64,000 bases of DNA. Source: Zygnema circumcarinatum (lineage: Eukaryota; Streptophyta; Zygnematophyceae; Zygnematales; Zygnemataceae). The stretch spans positions 1,930,734 to 1,994,733 of the forward strand of contig CM074808.1 in the NCBI GenBank assembly GCA_037447605.1. Reading direction: 5' to 3'. Below the pieces are notes generated by a model. That model saw nothing but the letters and a program-made list of their open reading frames with translations, did no database searches and was not told where the DNA came from. The translations under genes and the position numbers were made by a program. Position 1 is the stretch's first letter; each line of letters opens with the position of its first letter. Positions 1-11,370 of this stretch are shown one piece after another.

Positions 1-1657
1 CTACCTCTCCCTTGCTCTCAACTCATCTACATTTTCCAAGGCCACAAACGATCCCAGCATATGGACGGCCTTTCAATAGGGAAGAAAAAGAAGGGCGCTT
101 TCATTCAGTTGCCACCCGTTTATTTACAAAGTCGGCTCTCAGTCACAATTGGATGCACAGTGCAAATTTGGGTCCTGGCAAAGCCTTGCCCACTTCCGAG
201 CATGCGAATTCTATTTGACTGACAACAAAGCTCAGAGCGAGCGTTTTCTCTCGCTCTGAGCATATTTAAAAAAAAAAAAAAAAAAAAAAACAAATTTGAA
301 AGAAGCGAAACTGTCCTCAAAGCCGCCTTTGCAAGGGGGCGCTCTCATGGCAAGTGACGACAGAGTCTTCTTAGACGTTATTCATTTCGTGATCTTCCTA
401 AGAGAGTACTGGAGAAGGCGGTACCGAAAAAGACTCCCCGTTTTTGAAGGAGGGAAGAAAGTCACATATGCTCCCCGAAAAACGAATCCTGACGAACAAA
501 GAACTGCTAAGGGACAACAACGTGAGCACCAAAGCAATATTAAATATCACAACCTCCAGCTTTAAAAAGATGAATAGACGGACAGAAGGGCTTAATGATG
601 TATGGTACAAAATGTAACTACCGTATCATCAGTTAGCCGGGACCGGATGGTTGCTAGAAGCCAACACGGAACACCCTTCATTGAGAGAACTCACTATTTA
701 CAGCACTCTGCTCCACATCACCACATTTCCAGGACGAACTAAACACATGCCTGGCCATTGGCGGGCCTGAGCCACAACACCTAGAAGATCTTGTTCCCTT
801 TACGGTTTAATGTGAGATAGTCTGCCTCTCGACAGGGGTAGAAAGGCTTACTCATTCATACAGCATCAGAAGAAGAGAGCGAAGCAGACTACCATGAGCT
901 CAATTAGCTGAAAGCCGCCACAAGAGATATCCCCAAAATAGTAATTCCAGTAAGCCTACTCAGCCCCCACACCGTGAAGCTGCGCCATAGTTCCTGTATT
1001 TCCCAGCAAACACATCCATTAACTCCATCCTCTGCGTATGCTTTGATATCATCGCCTCAAGCATTAGGCCCTACCTCTAATACCTTCTCCAAAAAAGAAA
1101 GGTTTCAGATGATAATACTCACTTCCCCTTATCATACTCAGGCAAATGACCACAGAGATAATTGTTGGCCATACCCACCTTCAGAGGAGCTCCTGTGGTT
1201 TGTACACGCGAGCCAAAGCAGGAGTGTGGCCCCTACTCTGGCTGTGCAAGGCGGAGGCGAGGCTCTCCCACTCAACACGCGCCGCCATGAAATCTGAACA
1301 ACCGCTGTCACCACCAAACTAAATATAAGCTTGTTTTAAAGTCAAGCAATATGACTTAATAAAACAGAACACGGATTGAGATAGAAAAGAACCCTAACAA
1401 ACCCTAAAAGCAGATTTTTTCAAGTCAGGGAGGTCTGAAGGGATGCAAGTTGCAAGCAGGAAGGGAGAAGAAGAACAATCACCAAGTTGATGAAGAAAAA
1501 GAAAAATATAAAATGCATGGGGAGAAAAGTGGGCAAAGAAGCTTACTTTAACAATGGCGGCCTTCTCCAAGAAGCGCTGCAAATCTCTACCGCATGTAGT
1601 TGGACATTCTAATTTACTTCTTTATTTCCTTTCTCCTCGCTATACTATAGCTACACA
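1..1657. other. Gene-free left flank
   Basis: I see no supportable gene here. All open frames are short, lack recognisable motifs and overlap one another on both strands. A hairpin with a poly-A tail at 230-290 is listed separately. An AAACCCTA telo-box-like octamer lies near 1398, the kind of element often found in plant promoters, but no supported gene starts next to it. Confidence 0.6.
230..290 (+). repeat. Perfect 12-bp hairpin followed by poly-A
   Basis: GCTCAGAGCGAG (230-241) is perfectly inverted at 250-261 with an 8-nt loop. A short AT spacer and a run of about 23 A follow. A stem-loop plus A-tail suggests the 3' end of a retroposed transcript or SINE-like insert, but no matching 5' body or target duplication was found. 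Confidence 0.5.
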
Positions 1658-2620
1658 TCATTCTTGTATTTTATACCTCTCCAAAAAGTCTTTTGCTCGA
1701 TCAGGTTCTTTTCCAACAATCCCCAATGCTTCACGAGCATGTCCACTGTTCCCCCTTTTAACAACATCCCACCCTTTTAAAGCCCGGACCAACCCATCAA
1801 TGGTTTTTGGACTGACAGCCTTCATCATTGAAGAGACATTCGCCACTGCCGTTTTCTCGTCTTCACCACCCTCATCCATCCTCCATATAATTTCTATGAC
1901 AATAGGATACATTCGATTCCACCAAGCATTTTTCCGATTATTTTCTCCTTGTCGTCCACCACTGTACCAACGCGTCACACCAAAAAATGCCATCAATTCG
2001 ATGATGGGCTTTTTTCCTTCTGGCCCGACAATCCAGAACTCCTTCCACAAGCTAAGTACATCTGTGTGCATGCTGACTAAATATCTATCTAACTGTTTCC
2101 CAACATGCACTCTAAGTCCCTGACCGTCTTTAGCCCCTGGCCCCATGGCTGGCCCCATGGCTGGCCCCATGGCTGGCCCCATGGCTGGCCCCATGGCTGG
2201 CCCCATGGCTGGCCCCATGGCTGGCCCCATGGCTGGCCCCATGGCTGGCCCCATGGCTGGCCCCATGGCTGGCCCCATTCCTGGCCCCATGGCTGGCCCC
2301 ATTCCTGGCCCCATTCCTGGCCCCATTCCTGGCCCCATTCCTCGCCCCATTCCTGGCCCCATTCCTGGCCCCATTCCTGGCCCCATTCCTCGCCCCATTC
2401 CTGGCCCCATTCCTGGCTCTATGCCTGGCCCCATTCCTCTATGCCTGGCCCCATTCCTGGCCTGCCTCTCTGACTGCCTTGGCCCCAACCGTTTCTTTCC
2501 TCGTCCATGCTTGCTCCCCTGCCTCTTTGACTGCCTTGGCCCCAACCACCGTTTTTCTCGTCTATGCTTGCTCTCGCTTTGGATCAGCTTTTGGCTCCCA
2601 ACCGCTTTTCTCGGGCCCAT
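1658..2620 (-). CDS. Putative Gly-Pro-Met/Ala repeat protein (unrecognised)
   Basis: An open frame of 320 residues. The N-terminus is basic and the middle is a long tandem of the tetrapeptides GPGM and GPAM, encoded by a 12-bp minisatellite. The C-terminal half (about 170 residues) is non-repetitive and looks like ordinary protein, with Trp-rich and amphipathic stretches. The array keeps frame because its unit is four codons, so openness there is weak evidence. The C-terminal part is the better argument for coding. Degenerate repeats continue upstream on the same strand in shifting frames, so the true start is unclear and introns are possible. No family is recognised; it could be a repeat-derived orphan gene or a relic. 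Confidence 0.35.
   Translation of the reverse strand: MGPRKAVGSQKLIQSESKHRREKRWLGPRQSKRQGSKHGRGKKRLGPRQSERQARNGARHRGMGPGIEPGMGPGMGRGMGPGMGPGMGPGMGRGMGPGMGPGMGPGMGPAMGPGMGPAMGPAMGPAMGPAMGPAMGPAMGPAMGPAMGPAMGPAMGPAMGPGAKDGQGLRVHVGKQLDRYLVSMHTDVLSLWKEFWIVGPEGKKPIIELMAFFGVTRWYSGGRQGENNRKNAWWNRMYPIVIEIIWRMDEGGEDEKTAVANVSSMMKAVSPKTIDGLVRALKGWDVVKRGNSGHAREALGIVGKEPDRAKDFLERYKIQE
2139..2470. repeat. 12-bp minisatellite GGCCCCATGGCT / GGCCCCATTCCT
   Basis: About 27 head-to-tail 12-bp units. The left part (to about 2280) is almost all GGCCCCATGGCT and the right part is mostly GGCCCCATTCCT, so two variants spread as blocks. Each unit contains an NcoI-type palindrome CCATGG or its T-variant. Confidence 0.95.
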
Positions 2621-3010
2621 GCTTGCTCTGCCTCTTTGGATCGCCTTTGGCCCTAACCGCTTTCTTCTCGCCCATGCTTGCTCCCCGCTTTTGGATCAGC
2701 TTCTTGGCCCCAACCGCTTTTTCTCGCCCATGCTTGCTCCTCGCTTTTGACCGCTTTTGCCCCAACCGCTTTCTCGCCCATGCTTGCTCCCTGCCTCTTT
2801 GACTGCCTTGGCCCCAACCGCTTTCTCGCCCATGCTTGCTCCTCTGCCTCTTTGACCGCCTTTGGCCCCAACCGCTTTTCCTCGGCCCACGCCAGCTCTC
2901 AGCTTCTTTGATCGCCTTGGCCCCAACCGCTCATTTCCTCGCCCATGCTTGGCCCCGCGGCTCCTTTGCATGTTCTTGGCCCCTGCCTTCTCTCGCCTAA
3001 TATCTGTCCT
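2470..3010. repeat. Degenerate tandem array with CCCCAACCGCTTT...CGCCCATGCTTGCTCC units
   Basis: About ten diverged units of roughly 45-60 bp share GGCCCCAACCG, TTTCTCG and CCCATGCTTGCTCC. They directly continue the 12-bp array and share the GGCCCC start, which suggests one evolving satellite. Indels between units break any single reading frame. Confidence 0.8.
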
Positions 3011-4504
3011 TTCCTCGCATGCCGCCATAGTACTCCCACCTTCGCTTCCCAGCCTCCGCCACCTTTGGTCCATATCACCCCGCTTTGTCGCCCCAATTTG
3101 TGTCTGTGTCTATCGCTTCCCTGCAAATATTGCTCTTGCCCATAACCAACAAAAAAGCTGACACTTGAAAACTGTACAACTAGTGTGAAAAGTAGGACTG
3201 TAATGAGGATATCAATACAATTTTGTTTGATACACTAGAGAGATGAGAGTGATGAGAGTGATGCAGCATGGTTTTACTCACCATAGTTCGAGTCCATGAC
3301 TGAGATTGTGTTGTCTTAGCTTGGATCCTGTCAAAGGCCTCCTTCTTCCTCCTCCCCCTCGATCCCGCCGCTTCTCGCGAAATTGAGAACTTCTTCACTC
3401 AAATAACAACTCAAGACAGCGACGCCCCGGCCACCCCACACGAAGCCCTTCCTCCTTCTACTTCCTCGCCCACTCCAACCGGGCCTACGCTAGTCAAAGT
3501 GATTACCAATGTAAAGCAGCTAATATTAACAAAAAGTAAAAGAAGCGGGGCCGCAGCAGAAAACATAAGAAGAAGTAGCTAAATAAAGAATGTGAGTGCT
3601 GTTTTCTCAACAATAGCAAAACAGTCAAAACAGCAAAGCAGCAGCAGAAGTTGTTATAGTGAGCACTAAAAGCAGCTAAGTGCAAAAAGGGCCAAAGAAC
3701 AAAAAAAAGCAAAGAATAACCTTGAAAGGAAGACTATACCCACGCCACCGCTGGAAGAACGGATATCTGGGCGAACAATGGAATTTATGAGCTAACGCAT
3801 GCATCTTGCACAAAACACATTTGAAAAATAACGCAAAGATGCCCACAAAGCCTCCCCGCCGAAGATTCCGGGACTTAAAAGGCACTCCACAAGTAACCTA
3901 CACATAAAAACACATAACGTTAACTCCTTTCCTCCTCCTCTCAATCTTTTCATTACCCTTTTCTCTCGCTCTTCCACCCAAAAAGAGATCCACGCAGTGA
4001 TGACATATTACTTGGCCGCATAAAGAGTTTGCTGTCGGAAAGAACCGGGAAAACCATATTCACAAAGTCATTTCATTTGGTTTAAGATGCTAACGCCCAA
4101 AAAATAATCATCGCCTTCCTTTTTGAATCCCCGCAGTTAATCTCTACGCACGGAGTGTGACAATCGGGTTAAGCGTACTGATCGCAGCGGATTTATTCAA
4201 GCTCGCCCCACCTCCCCGCCACCTCGGATTTGATCAAACCTACAAGAATACAACATTCCCTTGTCATACCACGTAATATGCGCGTAAGGTTCCCTAACAA
4301 CGGAGAGATCTAAGCGCCAATGATTTTTCACTTAACTTTGATCATGCTTCACGACACACATTTCCAACCTCAAAGGGAGTTTCCTTTGACGGGAGTCACA
4401 AGGTTTTTGTGACCGCAAATCAACAAACAAACGCTATTAATAAAAAATAATACATTTGTGCAAAATATAAAACAAATACACAAATAATAGCTTGATCGAT
4501 AAGT
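3011..4504. other. Non-coding stretch, nothing recognised
   Basis: Mixed AT-rich sequence with short overlapping open frames on both strands. No domain, splice-consistent exon chain, RNA gene or long repeat was found. Confidence 0.55.
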
Positions 4505-4870
4505 TTAGACTTCACTCAAAGGTACCAAGATCCGAGGAGGTTCTTCCTCGATACAACGTAACCTCGCTGAACAAATATCGCGATATCCATCCATGACCGC
4601 AGTACCCGGAATCTCAATCGCTTCCAAAGCGAAGCCCCATATCGGGATCAAGCCCTCCCGAAGTTCTTTTTCCACGCCACACCACACTTAGGACAAGACA
4701 TTCGTGACAAGCCAATAGTCATGTAGCCATATCATCAATAAATGGGGACGACCAACCGAATCACCTTTGGTCATCTCCTCAAGATCATTTTCACAGAAAT
4801 TTACCATACTACCATATTTTAAATATGTTTCCTCGCTGAATTTAATTCCATATACCTTAATAACTTTCAA
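4505..4870 (-). pseudogene. Possible decayed coding fragment (one in-frame TAA)
   Basis: Two 60-residue open segments lie end to end in the same minus-strand frame, separated by a single TAA (4688-4690). Composition is protein-like on both sides, for example DLEEMTKGDSVGRPH before the stop and GVEKELREGLIPIWGFALE after it. No family is recognised. It could be a relic of a host or transposon gene, or chance. Confidence 0.3.
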
Positions 4871-5163
4871 AAGTCTCTGAAGCTTAGTTTATCCTACGCC
4901 TCCCCTCGCTAGATCAATGAACATCCCATTACCAAAAAACTAAAAGACATTTAGAGAGGAGGAGGAGGAGTGGGGGGGAGGGGGGAGAGCGCGTAGCGAG
5001 GAGAGTAAGGAGAGACGGGCAAAGCAAAGAGGAAAGAGAGAAAGCAGCGAACAAATGTTGCACGCACGCACGCAGAATGAAGACGCGGTAATGCACGCAA
5101 AATGCAATGCGTAATGCAAAATGAATATGTTTGCAGAATGCGTAACGCAGAATGCGTAATACA

Positions 5164-5520
5164 GATAAGTGTATCGCAAAATGCAAAATGCAGAATGCAG
5201 AAAATGCAGAATGCAGAATGCAGAATGCAGAATGCAGAATGCAAAATGCAGAATGCAGAATGCAGAATGCAGAATGCAGAATGCAAAATGCAGAATGCAG
5301 AATGCAGAATGCTCAATGCTCAATGCTCAATGCTCAATGCTCAATGCTCAATGCTCAATGCTCAATGCTCAATGCTCAATGCAGAATGCAAAATGCAAAA
5401 TGCAGAATGCAAAATGCAAAATGCAAAATGCATAATGCATAATGCAAAATGCACAATGCAGAATGCAGAATGCAGAATGCAGAATGCAGAATGCAGAATG
5501 CAGAATGCAGAATACAGAAA
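5164..5520. repeat. 7-bp satellite (AATGCAG/AATGCTC/AATGCAA)
   Basis: About 50 tandem heptamers. Variants are grouped: AATGCAG at the left, ten or more AATGCTC units at about 5309-5380, then AATGCAA/AATGCAT, then AATGCAG again. Scattered copies continue at about 5640-5790 and at 6180-6235. Because 21 nt is seven codons and the heptamer lacks stops, all frames on both strands stay open, so these frames are not genes. Confidence 0.95.
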
Positions 5521-5799
5521 TAAATGCCAAATGCAAAATGCAGAATCGAGGAGAATGCGAGAAGCAGAGAAAACCAACGTGAGAATGTAGATAGCCAGAT
5601 TCGCGAGAAACCAACAGCGGGAATGTAGAATATGAAGCGCAGAATGTAAGAATGCAGAATGCAGAATGCGAGAATCTGAATGCAGGAGAATGCAGAATCT
5701 TGAGAATCGAATGCAGAATCTGAGAAAGCAAATACAGGAGAATGCGGAGAATGCAGGAAATGCAAGATGCGAGAATCTGCGAATGCAGAAATACAAAAG

Positions 5800-7300
5800 C
5801 GAAGCGGCGAGAATCTGAAAGCAGCAGAAGAGTAGAAAGCCAAAAGCAAAGCGGCCGCAGGCGGCCTTGAGAAGTGAAAAGCAAGAAGCGAAGAAGCCAA
5901 TAGCATACGCCTGGCTTTATAGGCATGTCAGCGTCTTTGTTCCTCATCTTCATCTTCAATTGTGGTTCACTGCAAATATTGTCCTTTAAGCTCTTCATCT
6001 CTTATAATACATCCATTCTTCTTCACTGAATGCAGAGGCATCATCAAATAAGCTCAGCTTAGTCTTAGGTCAACCCTAGATGATGAGGATAGAGATGAGG
6101 AATTCTTGGATCCATTTCTGCAATAGAAGAAAGAGGTAAGTAAACGACGCTGCATAAATGGATGGATAGAAAAAAAGATGGAGAATGCAGAATGCAGAAT
6201 GCAGAATGCTGAAAGCAGAATGCAGAATGCAGAAAGATGGATAGAGGCGTACCTGCAACACATGCGGTGGTAATGTGTAAGGGGGCGCGGCCGCCACACA
6301 CCGCCCCCCCCAAGCAACCAGGGCCTCCCCCGCCCGCTCGGGCTGTGTAGCAAACACGCCTCCAGCAGAGATCAAACTCTAGACCTACCGGTACTAGGAC
6401 ACGATGTTCAAATTCAATGGGCGGTGGGCAAGCGGCAGCAAGCACACCCGAAGTTCAATTTCAGTGGTTTTAAATGATGTGGTGCCAACGTGGATGAACA
6501 TGCAGACGTGGAATTGACGTGGCAGATGTGGTGCCGCCATGGCATCTACGTGGCAACCGTCACTGCGGTGATCGCGCGCTCGGCCGGCGTCGCCCGCTTG
6601 GGCGCTACACCGTACCTAGGAGGATGTTGCAGGGCGGGTGGGCGGCCGGGGGGCGGGGAGCTGCAGCATTGCCGATCGTGGCGATCGACGGCGGGGAGGG
6701 GGGGAGCCTCGCTGCAGGCGGTGCACAGTTCTCACCCCCCCCCCAAAATTACGCCTGAGTTTTCCAATCGTGCGCCGCCGCGTGGCGTTGAAGATCCGTT
6801 CGAGATGCCACGGGGGTACGGCGGCCACGCTGGCGCACAGCCACCAACGCGCGGTGACCGTAGGTCGGGGTGGCGGCACGGGACTGCCTACCTGCCTGAA
6901 CCCTAACCCTAACCCTAATCCCGCACGTACGGTAACCGCGGTGGGCCACGGTGGACGAGTAAGTGTGTCCACGTGGCGTCCGCTGTTTGGCTCGCGCGAC
7001 CTCTGATGGAACCCGCAATTCTCCCTTCATGACTCTAATCCGATGTGGCGGTACAGGCAAACGATGATGGAAACCCACCCTATGTGTATTGCAGGTGACT
7101 TTACAACAAAAATCAACTACTAATACAAATCACGCAGGCCTCATGTTGTAATATTTAGATTGATTATGTTTTTTTTTTTTAAACCACACACAAACTGCGA
7201 CGACAGAATGAGATGTTTGTGTGTGTGTGTTTGTGATGTTTGATGTTGAGATGTTTGATGTTTGTGTGTGGTTTTTTTTTGGTTTTTTTCCCATTTTAGG
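5800..7300. other. Repeat-flanked intergenic DNA
   Basis: No supportable gene. The 6240-7000 part is GC-rich with several ACGTGGCA motifs (about 6505, 6549, 6970), which also recur in the array to the right. A TG/T-rich simple tract lies at about 7165-7290. Confidence 0.5.
6898..6921 (+). repeat. Short interstitial telomere-like tract (CCCTAA)n
   Basis: Three CCCTAA units plus a degenerate CCCTAAT, i.e. the TTAGGG type rather than the usual plant TTTAGGG. The tract is short and could be chance or double-strand-break repair filler. Confidence 0.6.
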
Positions 7301-8160
7301 GCTACGTGGCAACACCTGACTGGATAAGCGACATACCCCATTTCCTACAAACGATCCAAAAACACACTACAACACCCACGTGGCAATTTCTGACAATAAC
7401 TGACTGGTTATCCATATACCCAAATTACTGTACATTAGATCCACACAAAGTGCTGAACCAATAAGAATGCACCACGTGGCCACTTTAAACACGCTGCGAC
7501 ACATACCCTATTTACAACAATAGATCCCGTAAAACATTCAAACCGAACGCTGTCGTAAATAGAAAACGACACGTGGCAATGACTGAATGGGAACGCGATA
7601 TACCCCATTTTCTGCGCATTTGATCTAACAAAACGCACAACCAATCAGGACGCGCGACGTGGCAACGTCAGACTCGCGGCAACTATACCCCATTTTCATT
7701 AAATTCATCTTTGACAACCTAATCGAATCCGTAGGTCACATAAAACATTCAACGGGAACGCCGTCAGCCGACGTGAAAACCACACGCAGCACCAATGGTT
7801 ACGATACCCCCATTTTCGCCGCATTCGATCCAACGCAAAAGCACACCAACCGACGCTACGACGCGGGCAACGCCGACCGCTGCAACTATACCCCATTTTC
7901 ATTAAATTCATCTTTGACAACCTAATCGGTCCGTAGGTCAACAAGCATAAAACATTCAGTTCTAACGCTGCCGCATCTAGAAAAACCCATTATCGCGGCA
8001 ATCTGAATGGTTACGCGATATACCCCATTTTCTGCGCATTCGATCCAACGAAAAGCACACCAAATCCGGACGCGCGACGTGGCAACGTCAGACTCGCGGC
8101 AACTATACCCCATTTTCATTAAATTCATCTTTGACAACCTAATCGAACCCGTCGTACGGA
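7300..8160. repeat. Array of ~80-210 bp units with ACGTGGCA and ACCCCATTTTC
   Basis: Units repeat the order ACGTGGCAA, about 40 bp, ATACCCCATTTTC, GATCCAA, CACACCAA. The best copies share about 70 bp almost exactly: the segment at 7658-7730 recurs at 8086-8155, and part of it at about 7880-7925 (CATCTTTGACAACCTAATCG). Earlier units at about 7303, 7378, 7472 and 7568 are more diverged. Many units hold a CACGTG/ACGTG G-box core. Confidence 0.85.
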
Positions 8161-8311
8161 TGAAAACGATGACAAAGCTTTTGCCTACGGCAACGCAAAA
8201 AGATGAACCAGTGAGAAACCCAACCACATATAGACGGGTCACCATCACAGAACTCAGTATGGAATTCTTCCACATGAATGATGACGGAGCGGGCAGTTGC
8301 CCTGTGATGGT

Positions 8312-11300
8312 TCAACCTGATGAGGCTCGTGACATGGCAGCCGCCAGCACAAGCAGCAGCGGCATGAGCAGCAGGAGCAGGTACGGGAAGGCCTCCCAGA
8401 GAAGCCGCTCATCGCCCTCATCTTCACTCGCTTTGTACGCATTGTTGAAGTCGCCAGTCAGCGAATCGAAGTATTTCCTGTAGACGCTGCTGTCATATGA
8501 GTCCTCCCCCCGCACTCGCAGATTCTCGGCAGCCTGCAACATCTCACAGACTGGTGAATGAAGGAGTGCCCCGCCCATTCTAACAAAGCTGCCAAGGAAA
8601 CACAAGGCATGAGCAGCCGCGGTGATTGAGCCATCCAACGCAGAGCCATCACCATGTGACAATGCGAAGTTCACAAACGTGGAGTGCAGGTCACTACAGT
8701 GGGCAGCTTCCGGTGCAATAATGATGCACGCATGCACCCATTTTTAAACTTCTGAGATTTCTCCGAATGAACACCTGAAGAGGCCTCCTTTCAGTGAGGA
8801 TAAGGTCACACCTGAAAGCCGAACAGAAGCTGACGCGCCCTTTTCCGCACAGAACCATCAGGATGGCCTACCAGCCTCTCATACAATTCACGAGCATCTT
8901 GTGACCTGCGGACGTGAAGAGAGGGTAAGGTTCCGCCATGGACGAAAACCGTAGGAAGAAAGCTGAGAAAGGTCATCCCCAGCTCCTCTAAATCCTGCTG
9001 AAAGGAGGCATATCCTATAGGATGTACCAATGAAACCAGCAACCAGCAAGAGTTCGAGCGCAGGGGTAACCTTGCCATGGAGTCGAGGCAGACCGCTTTT
9101 TGTAGCATGGCCTTGCCATGAAGCACACTCTGCAGACAACGCACAAGGGCAGGAACACGAGCGGATGTCAAAGTCCATCAGGGTTTCCAACAATCACAAA
9201 ACCAATTCAACGCGGAGTCCTTCACTCAGGAAATTGCTTCAACAACAAGAAGTCAAAAGCGAATTAATGTTCACCCACCTTGAACACAGTTTTTGAAGTA
9301 ACCATATCAAATTTCTCGAAAGCATCACGCAATCGGCCCACATCCATGAGTGCCAAACCTGCTTCCATCGCCTGTCAGACACAAAGCACCACTGGTCAAG
9401 AAGAAAGAATCACAGCTAGCTGCTCCCAACTTTTGGACACGTTTAAGCAAGCTGGGTAAAACCGGAAGAGCTCCCACGATGATCTACACCAACGACTGGG
9501 AATCAGTGCTAATACAAAGACTGGCGTGCCCCCTTATTTGGAGTGCAACGCTATAGTACTTGCTTCTTGGCTGTTCAAACGTAGTTGACATAAGTTTGCT
9601 TTGCAAAGCTCCATAATCTCAGCCCTTGTCTTCACCACACAAACAGTTCTGCTGACATGTTGCTCACCGCATCACACTCAGCCTTTACAGTCGGATCCAA
9701 GTCTATCCCTACTAGCCGCCTGTACTGCTCCAACATTTCTCGCGTTTTCCTTTCACGAGCTTCTTTCTCCTCCGTTGTCTCCAGTGGCTCCCCTGGGCGA
9801 ATGGTCCTGCCTCCCCCATACTGCCCTTCGCGTCCCGTGTAGGTCGCTGTCATTCTTTTTCCATGGCAGCTATGCTCAAGCAGGATAATCCTGAATTTCA
9901 GCAGCAAAACACGATTCTGATTCAAGCTGCCAATTGCCTCTTCCACACACACAAATGTCGGGGTAAGTAATTTGTCTTTGGCCCATCGCAGTCCCACAGT
10001 GTAGTGCAGTCAATTGTGTCTTGCAGTTGAATTAGCGCTGTTTGTTATATGCAGCAAGATCTCACCGTCCGAGAAATGTCCCTAGGCCGTGGGAAAACCC
10101 CCCAAGTAGCTACTTTAGGCTTGTAGGCTTCTTCACCAGATTCGAGAGATGAGGCACCCCCCTCTGCTGCGCTGGCCTCCCTAGTGATGATCTCCACTTC
10201 TGGAAGGGGACCACGCGGCATGTCCATTGCCGCATACAGTCCAGCTGGCGTCGCCCGGGAGTCCTTCTTGTCAGAGAAATCAAGACCAATAAAATCCTTG
10301 CTGGAGATAGCCTGAGATTTGAAGGCCTGAACCTTCTCACTAGCTGCTTTCGAGTCTGATACTTTTCGCCTCACGATACCATCCCGAGTGATTATTTCTA
10401 CTTCTAGACTTGAACTAGTTTTTGATTGGGAAACACCAACATCGAGAACTTGAGGTGCAGATTCTGGGAAAGGTTCCGAACCCGCTCGTTCTCTTTGCCC
10501 ATTCAATGCTGCCATCATTTCAGACTGCTGCTGTTGATAATCATTTTCAGGCAGCATTGCAGAAAGAGATGGTGTCGATTCACTTCCGCCCGGACTCTGC
10601 ATCACTAGAGGGTCTTGAGCTTGTTGGAGGCTTGTTGACACGAAACTCTGGACAGATGCCGCCTCCGTATATCCTAAGTCTGGTCTCAGGTCATTTTCAG
10701 TACTCCAAGTCGCGAGCAATTCTGAAGATTCACGACGTATAACTGCTGACGGCACCGCACCTGCCTGTACGCCTTTCAATATCCTATCGTCACTAGAAGA
10801 AATCTCCTCAAAAGTGCGAGAGCTTTGCAGAGGTGCCTTCCCTCGGACTATCTCGACTGTTGGCAGCTTTCCGGGGGCTTCTAAGGGCTGTGAAGAAACC
10901 TTAGATTCTAAACCTAGCTTCTTAACCGAGCCAGACGATTGATTGGCTTTGTAAGCTTTAGCCCTTTCCAGAGCAGACATTGCAGCGGATTTGGGCGCCG
11001 ACTGATTTTCTTTTTGCTGCTTATAGGCTGCAGCTTTCTCAATCATTGAGCTGCTTTCTGGGCTGACTTTGGCATTAGCTGAAAAAACAGCATTGACGCC
11101 ACTTTTTGTGTCTGGACTTACAGCACCTTGATCATCCGGTTGAGCTGGCTTCACATCATCAACTGCACACTGAACAGGAGCGGCAAGCTTCAGTCTGCGC
11201 CTGTACTGCAAACCCAGGTGTGCGCCCTGCGCAGTTCCCCTTCCAAATCTGGCCGCACGAATTCTGCTTGATTTCTGCGTTGCCTCTTGAAGCGACGAGG

Positions 11301-11370
11301 ACTGAACGCCTTGCCAGCTTCCCCTTGTAGCAATGCTGGCCTCCATGCCATACAGAACAGCAAAAACCAT
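8312..11370 (-). CDS. Conserved plastid-type protein with C-terminal membrane anchor (unnamed)
   Basis: Six exons join in phase: 11370-10066, 9820-9668, 9371-9279, 9129-9071, 8905-8812, 8533-8312, giving about 641 residues. The start is the first ATG of exon 1, and the N-terminus is Ala/Ser/Arg-rich like a plastid transit peptide. Residues ~85-400 are low-complexity and Ser/Glu-rich, with repeated AYK motifs and three VEI(I/V) motifs. WGVFPRPRDISRT joins YGGGRTIRPGEPLE across intron 1. A conserved-looking block follows (LEQYRRLVGIDLDP, ALMDVGRLRDAFEKFD, RELYERLVGHPDGSVRKRAR), TPR/ARM-like in flavour. The protein ends in a Leu-rich membrane segment and a short tail. I believe it is a conserved green-lineage protein, but I cannot name it and its function is unknown. 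It is divergent from the ceramidase gene. Confidence 0.75.

Noticed and set aside
5102-5998. Several 90-210 codon frames on both strands
   Set aside because: They arise from the stop-free 7-bp satellite and have no non-repetitive domain.
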